Source of the DNA: Selaginella tamariscina
Lineage: Eukaryota > Streptophyta > Lycopodiopsida > Selaginellales > Selaginellaceae
Assembly (NCBI GenBank): GCA_003024785.1
Contig: PUQB01000041.1
Location: forward strand, 834,750 to 898,749
DNA: 64,000 bases
Direction of reading: 5' to 3'
The translations under genes were made by a program, and so were the position numbers. Below the pieces are notes generated by a model that searched no databases, had not been told where the DNA came from, and saw only the letters and a program-made list of their open reading frames with translations. Of this stretch, positions 58,691-64,000 are shown one piece after another; within the stretch, counting starts at the first letter, position 1; the number at the start of each line of letters is the position of its first letter.

Positions 58691-60385
58691 TCACTTCTTT
58701 TTAAGACGCTTTTGATAAGCACAAGGCTACAGTTCTTTCTATTCACAAGTCCTACGACTGTCCTATCGATCTTGTAGAAGGGAAGACTCCACCGTTCAGA
58801 CCGATTTATGCACTGTCACTTACATAATTGAAGATTCTTTGTTAATACATCAAGGACAACTTGGCATCCAGATTCATTCGTCACTCAAAGTCCCCTATAG
58901 AAGCACCTATTTTCATTATCAAGAAGAAAGATGGGAGTTTGCGTTTGGTTGTGGACTACATGGGTTTGAGTTAAGTCACCATCCAGAACCGGTACCCGTT
59001 GCCATTGATCTCGAAACTTTTCGATCGGCTACAAGGAGCAAAGGTGTTCATGAAGATCGACTTACGAGGGGCCTACAATCTTGTATGGATTGGTTCAGGC
59101 AATAAATGGAAGATTGCCTTTAGTACAAGATATGGACACTTCGAGTATATGGTGATGCCTTTCGAACTTACAAATGCCCCAGTCATGTTCCAACACATGG
59201 TGAATGACATCTTTCGCGACATCTTGGATCAATTTGTGGTGATTTACTTCGATGACATCTTAATTTTCTCCAAGGATTAGGCAGCACATGACAAGCATGT
59301 ATGACTAGTTCTATAGAAGCTTCGCGAGCATGGCTTGTATGCGAAGTTGGAGAAGTGTTTTTTTGACAGTGATATTGTGGAGTTCTTGGGCTACATCATC
59401 TCTCCTGTCGGGGTATCAATGGATATGCACAAAGTGAAGCATGTTGTGGAGTGGGAGAGGCCTAAGTCTGTACGAGACGTACAATGTTTCCTTGGCTTCA
59501 CAAATTTTTATAGGCGATTCATACAAGACTTCTCCAAGCGTGTACTTCCACCACGGAACTCATTAAGTGCACAAGAGATTTCTCTTGGTCTGACAAGGCA
59601 TAACATGCATTCACAGCACTCAAGGACGCGTTCACGATAGCTCCAATTTTAGCACATCTTGATCCTTTTCGTTGAAGCGAATGCTTCAGACATTGCAATA
59701 GGTTCTATCCTATCATAAGTTGAAGAAAATAAGTTACTCCATCTTGTAGCCTTTCACTCTCGTAAGTTCCTTTCGGTGAAGATCAATTACGAGATTTATG
59801 ACAAGGAATTCAAGGTCATTGTGGATTTGTTTAAGGAGTGGCAGCACTTCCTAAAAGGTGCTGCGCATCCTGTACAAGTTCTTACGGATCATAAGAACAT
59901 GGAGTTTTTCAAACGGCTCGAGTTCTCAGTCAGCGACAGGCTAGGTGGGTGGAATTCCTATCACATTTTAATTTTGTCATCGTCTACAGGCCTGATTTTC
60001 GGAATGGCAAAGCGGATGCATTGTCTAGGCGCTTTTACCTTGCACCGATCCTGGACGATCCTGCATATTACTATCAAAAGCAAGTGTTGTTAAGTCCTGA
60101 TCGATTTTGACTTGCGGCACTATAAGTTCATCAGGCTCCAGCAAATTCAACACTTCTACAGAGCATGCATTTGCAATTGGCTACAAACAACTTGGTAAAG
60201 AATGTGTTCTCACACATTAGTCCTAACATTACAAGCTTCTCTTCCTCCATTTCCCATACAGACTACAAGTTGTTTGCTATACAGGACGGACTCATGTACC
60301 GGAAAGGTCTCCTGTACATCCATGTTGGTGTTTACAGGACTTATGTGATACAGGATTGTCATGATACCCCGGCTACAGGACATTT
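58691..60385 (+). pseudogene. reverse transcriptase, RNase H and integrase trace of A copy 4
   Basis: [13 protein letters not shown] and [17 protein letters not shown], then a YFDD in the catalytic position (59245-59256), FLGYIISPVGVSMDM and FLGFTNFYRRFI. RNase H text NYEIYDKEFKVIVD and LTDHKNMEF follows, then QDCHDTPATGHF of the integrase start. Confidence 0.7.
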
Positions 60386-60497
60386 CAACACTAGTCATTT
60401 TATGATCATTCTTGTTTTGTTCCTTGTTCTTTGCTCTTGCCTTACTCTTGAGTTAAACCTTCTTGTTCTTATCCTGCTCTTGGGTCATGGCTCGACA

Positions 60498-61539
60498 GTA
60501 TAGATGTTTCACATGCCTTATCATGGATAACTCAACACAAGTCCCTTAGTAAATTTAAAAAATGCCACATCATTAATAATAACTACCACTGTGGTTTTAC
60601 ATTAGATTGGTTAATTGAATTAAAAATTAAATTACCAATGAATAATTTTCCATTTAACCATGGTCAATGGTTTTTTTTTTTTTTATTAATTAAGGTTTTT
60701 GGGCTTGAAGACATGAATACATGTGTGCCATCTACTGTAAAGACCTAAGAATAAATCACATAAGAGAGATAGAAATATAAATATATTAATAAGTAGCCTT
60801 TGTCAATGTATAAATCAATGTATATTATGTTCATTATATGATATAAAAGTATAATCAAATGGTATAGTGATTCCTGTGTATAATAAATATTTAACTTATA
60901 AACATAAATCATAATTTTTTAGTTAAAATCAACATTCTCTTTTATATATATAAAGTTATATATTTTCTAGGTGTTCTTGTTTTCAAGACTTGTGTGTACA
61001 TATCAAACAAATGCATCTGCATATATAAAATATCAATACGCACACATATATACATATGTTTATATGCATATATACATGGAGAGAGAGAAAAAGATTATAT
61101 GCATAATTACATGCACTCATACATAATATGGGGCAAGTATTATGTATGGAGAGAGAGAGAAATTACATGCATAATTACAGGCACTCATACATATAAATTT
61201 TTTTATAGTTTTAATATTTGGGCTTTACTTTTCATAATGCAAAAATGAATGTAATTAGAGTATATATGGGTTATATAAATACATAAATGCATAACTACAT
61301 AGTATATATTGCATGTATATTTTTATGTATTTTATAATATAAAAACATAGAGATTAAAGATGCATAATATCTCACCAGAATTCTTCTTTGTCTTGTCGAA
61401 CCCTTCTTCAGCATTGGGAAGTTACTGTGTCTTTTTTTAATGTCTTCTTTTTAGATCTTATGTAATACAAATTATAAAATAATCAAAATAAAAAAGAGAT
61501 TACTTACACATTAAATTCATTAATAACAAGTGGTAGAGA
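60498..61539. other. AT-rich spacer
   Basis: No coding pattern; poly-T run near 60670-60684 and GAGAGA/TATA-type short repeats at 61070-61165. Confidence 0.6.
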
Positions 61540-61812
61540 GGGTCGTGGCACATTGCCATTTGTAATCATGAAGAAGTCTCCATGGGCTCTACTTACTTCT
61601 TCATGGGCTCTACTTTATAAATGTTAAATCCATTGTGATTGTAAGGATCATGGGTTGTGCCACTTGTAATCATGAAGAAGTCTCCATGGGCTCTACTTTA
61701 TAAATGTTAATCCATTGTGATTGTAAAGATCATGGGCTATTTTTTGTCTTTCACGAGACTTGAACCCAAGACCTTTTAACTAACACACACATGTGTTAAC
61801 CAACTGGTTCGT
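61540..61812 (-). mobile_element. tRNA-derived SINE-like element
   Basis: On the minus strand the start has a tRNA-like internal promoter: an A-box-like CCAGTTGGTTAAC (61807-61795) and a B box GGTTCAAGTCT (61767-61757) about 30 bases later. The body holds an internal duplication: TGAAGAAGTCTCCATGGGCT (plus strand) with a following TTTATAAATGTTAA...CATTGTGATTGTAA occurs at about 61568-61650 and 61673-61730. A poly-A/T end was not seen, so the 3' boundary is a guess. Confidence 0.5.
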
Positions 61813-61813
61813 A

Positions 61814-62128
61814 TGATCCTGGATGCTGAACTACACCATCAACAACAAGGCATATTCATACGCATGTTCCAGACCAATTGTGGACCACACATTCCAGACC
61901 AGTTGTGGATCACACATTCCAGAGGATCACATTCCAGTTGTGGACCATACAATCCTCAGGACCTCAGATATAAAACAGGGTTCCAGTTCCAGGTTTCTCA
62001 GAATCATTCAACACCAGTCTTCGGCCTTGTGTTTCATTTTGTATTCATTTCTTTCTTGAATACAATCTCCTCCTTTCAAGGTTCCACCCTTGTTCTAAAG
62101 GTTTCGCCCTTTGCACAAGGTCGTGACA
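61814..62128 (+). repeat. 5' LTR of element E
   Basis: Probable start TGATCCTGG, end CAAGGTCGTGACA. U3 has 25 bp tandem units (TTCCAGACCA(A/G)TTGTGGA) at 61867, 61892 and, altered, 61917. TATAAAA is at 61969-61975. The left end is a best guess. Confidence 0.6.
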
Positions 62129-62130
62129 GT

Positions 62131-62143
62131 TTGAATGATTCTG
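62131..62143 (+). other. primer-binding site of element E, complementary to its own R region
   Basis: TTGAATGATTCTG, two bases past the LTR end, is the exact reverse complement of CAGAATCATTCAA at 61999-62011, which begins 30 bases downstream of the TATA box. Confidence 0.75.
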
Positions 62144-62290
62144 GTAGTGACAAGCTTCTGTTTCCGCTTGTCATCGATCCCATTTTTTCTTTCTTTCTCT
62201 CTTTTCAATTTTCTTTTCGATTTTTTTCTTTTCTTTTTCTTTTCTGATTTTCTTCTCTTTTTCTTTTTGATTTTTCTTCTTCGACTCATC

Positions 62291-63190
62291 ATGTCCGAGC
62301 ATGCTCTTCATGAGCAAGTTGCTGCCCTCCAGCAGCTCGAACAACTACACCTGGAGAATGATCAGCTCCGACAGCGTGCGAATTCTCCAGAGCCAAGATC
62401 AGCATGCCCGAAAAGTTCGATGGTACCCGATCGAAGTTCCGAGGTTTTCTCAATCAAGTTCGTCTGCGGATCGTGATGCAGCCGAGGCGCTAGCACAGAA
62501 CCCATTAAGGTTGGATTGATCGGGTCGCTGCTTTCTGGTTCTGCTCTTTCATGGTTCTCAGCCTTGCTGGAGAACAATGATCCGATCCTTGGGAATTTTG
62601 ACGAGTTTGTGGAACGGTTCACGGCGATGTTCAGTGACGTGGATCGTGAGAGTGCTGCCATCACCAAACTCCGTCAGCTTCACCAAGGGGGTATGTCGGT
62701 AGCAGAGTACGCATCGAAGTTTCAACTTCTTGCTTGTGATGTCACATGGGGAGATCGTGCTCTCAAGGAGGTTTTCCGGTCGGGGTTGCAGGACGAGGTC
62801 AAAGACATGTTGCTGAATTTTGCGGTTCCGGAAACCCTCACCAGCATGATCGAGTTGGCAATTCGTTGTGACAACCGGTTGATCGAGCGGAAACAAGAAC
62901 GTCGGCATCCTTCTTTCTTCTTGGTGCCGTCTTCTTCCATTTCTGCAGTCCCTGTTCCCTCATCTGCTGATTCATCATCTTCCTCAGTAGAACCATCCCC
63001 GATGGAATTAGGGCGATCACGCCGAGGCAAGCTTTTGCCAACCGAACGTCAGAAGCGGATTCAGTACAAGCTTTGTTTGTACTGTGGGGACCCGTACCAC
63101 AAGTTGGAGAATTGTCATCGACGTCCAAAACAAGCTCGTGAAGTGGCCCTTGCTGTGCTGCCGGGAAACGAGAAGATCCAGCCCGAATAG
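62291..63190 (+). pseudogene. gag of element E
   Basis: It begins MSEHALHEQVAALQQLEQLH (helical), continues with the sushi-like capsid region (LLSGSALSWFSALLENNDPI, FVERFTAMFSDVD, YASKFQLLACDV, LIERKQERR) and ends with a CCHC knuckle CLYCGDPYHKLENC. Fossil copy. Confidence 0.75.
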
Positions 63191-64000
63191 GAGCCGTCCG
63201 GCTGGATTGCCGTGGAACAACTCATGTTCCTCAAGGCTCTTCACTCATAACATCTTCCCTTCCTCATCTTGGATCCATTCCATCCACGAAGGTGTGCAAG
63301 CCGTTCCATGTTCCGGTGCAGCTGAAGACACCAGAGGTGGAGTTCTCTGGTAAAGCTTTGGTGGATAGCGGAGCGAACGCAAATTTCATCGACAAGAATT
63401 TTGCTGTCAAGCACGGGATCCGTCTACATCCTTTGAAGACTCCTGGTTCTGTACGGGTCGTTGATGGACGAGATATCAAATCTGGAGCGGTAATAAATGA
63501 CACGGAGTTCGTTGAGGTCGTTGCTTGCGGTGCTGTGTGCAACATCTCCTTCAGTGTTGTTTCTATTCCAGACTCTACGATTATCCTTGGTTTGCCGTGG
63601 ATCGAGTTGGTGGATCCTGGTTGGAGAGAACGTTTCATGAACAGTTTCCCAGCTGTTTCAACTCCAGCCACACTCTTTGATTCCGATCCTGTTCCAGTTC
63701 CTCCTCCACTTCGAGTCTCGCATATCACCTTGAAGCAGTTCAAGAAAGATAGCCGACATGACCCAGCATCCGTGTTCGCGATCAAAGTCTATCCCTGCTC
63801 TGCTAAGGATGTTTCTGTTCCTCCTGCCTTACCAAAGCAGTATGCCGATTTCGCAGACGTCTTCGACAAAAAGAAAGCTTCTGCCTTGCCACCGCACCGT
63901 GAGTACGACTGTCCTATCGATCTCGTTGAGGGTAAGCAGCCGTCCTCCGGTCCCATTTACGGTCTCTCACCAACAGAGTTGGAGACATTGAGGAAATACA
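63191..64000 (+). pseudogene. protease and start of reverse transcriptase of element E
   Basis: ALVDSGANANFIDKNFAVKH is the retropepsin active-site region (DSGA form) and IILGLPWIELVDPG its closing motif. The reverse transcriptase N-terminal text follows and runs off the window. Confidence 0.75.

Larger units (their letters stand above)
56397..60497 (+). mobile_element. A copy 4: old Ty3/Gypsy chromovirus
   Basis: Diverged fossil of family A with 5' LTR, gag, protease, reverse transcriptase, RNase H, a trace of integrase and an LTR piece at its right end. It has many breaks and no chromodomain was found. It is the oldest A copy here, judged by divergence from copies 1-3. Confidence 0.75.
61814..64000 (+). 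mobile_element. element E: sushi-like Ty3/Gypsy retrotransposon, 5' part
   Basis: Fossil, cut by the window edge. Parts seen: 5' LTR, self-priming site, gag with zinc knuckle, protease, and the start of reverse transcriptase (DFADVFDKKKASALPPHR, YDCPIDLVEGKQP, GLSPTELETLRKY). It is related to family A in gag type, LTR end (TCGTGACA then GTTTGA) and layout, but is a distinct family. It has a few breaks in the part visible; its age cannot be judged without the second LTR. Confidence 0.75.

Noticed and set aside
62095-62292. Lysine-rich minus-strand frame in element E
   Set aside because: It is the complement of a CTTTT-rich leader tract between LTR and gag and has no domain.

Overview
The window looks like nuclear DNA of a land plant with a large, repeat-laden genome. 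There is one convincing host gene, an AP2/ERF transcription factor with a plant-type intron. The rest is AT-rich spacer and many layers of Ty3/Gypsy retrotransposon fossils, with smaller repeats between them. The main retroelement family (A) and a relative at the right edge (E) have a fungal/vertebrate 'sushi'-like gag; A also has a chromodomain. That, with the repeat load, leans toward a seedless plant (fern, lycophyte or moss), but this is inference.

Layout. 1-1992: microsatellites, AT-rich spacer, one MITE-like element. 1993-3493 (minus): ERF gene in two exons, with its leader at 3494-3914. 3915-7900: AT-rich spacer with a duplicated block and an unrecognised minus-strand relic. 7960-11000: an old, rearranged copy of LTR family B. 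11230-11760: fragment of a GHTHED-type (DUF7869-like) coding sequence. 12290-13886: two tail-to-tail copies of repeat family C. 13887-34809: a Tat-like element B, opened by a solo B LTR and by nested A elements. 34810-35172: rest of the split C copy. 35173-41520: old Gypsy relic F. 42268-43120: another C copy. 43600-46773: old Gypsy relic D with a solo B LTR in it. 46774-53139: A copy 3 (minus), which holds an assembly gap. 53260-55300: a 2 kb minisatellite. 56027-56345: C fragment. 56397-60497: A copy 4, old. 60498-61812: AT-rich spacer and a tRNA-derived SINE. 61814-64000: 5' part of element E.

The nesting gives relative ages. Family C seems to have been split by B; B was entered by a solo B LTR and then by A copy 1; A copy 1 was entered by A copy 2 in the opposite orientation. 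Both A insertions keep perfect 5 bp target duplications (TCAAC outer, CAACC inner).

The most striking observation: in A and E, 13 bases just downstream of the 5' LTR are perfectly complementary to 13 bases lying exactly 30 bases downstream of the LTR TATA box, where the transcript should start. The two families differ in sequence, but both sides changed together. This is the arrangement expected for Tf1/sushi-type self-primed reverse transcription rather than tRNA priming.
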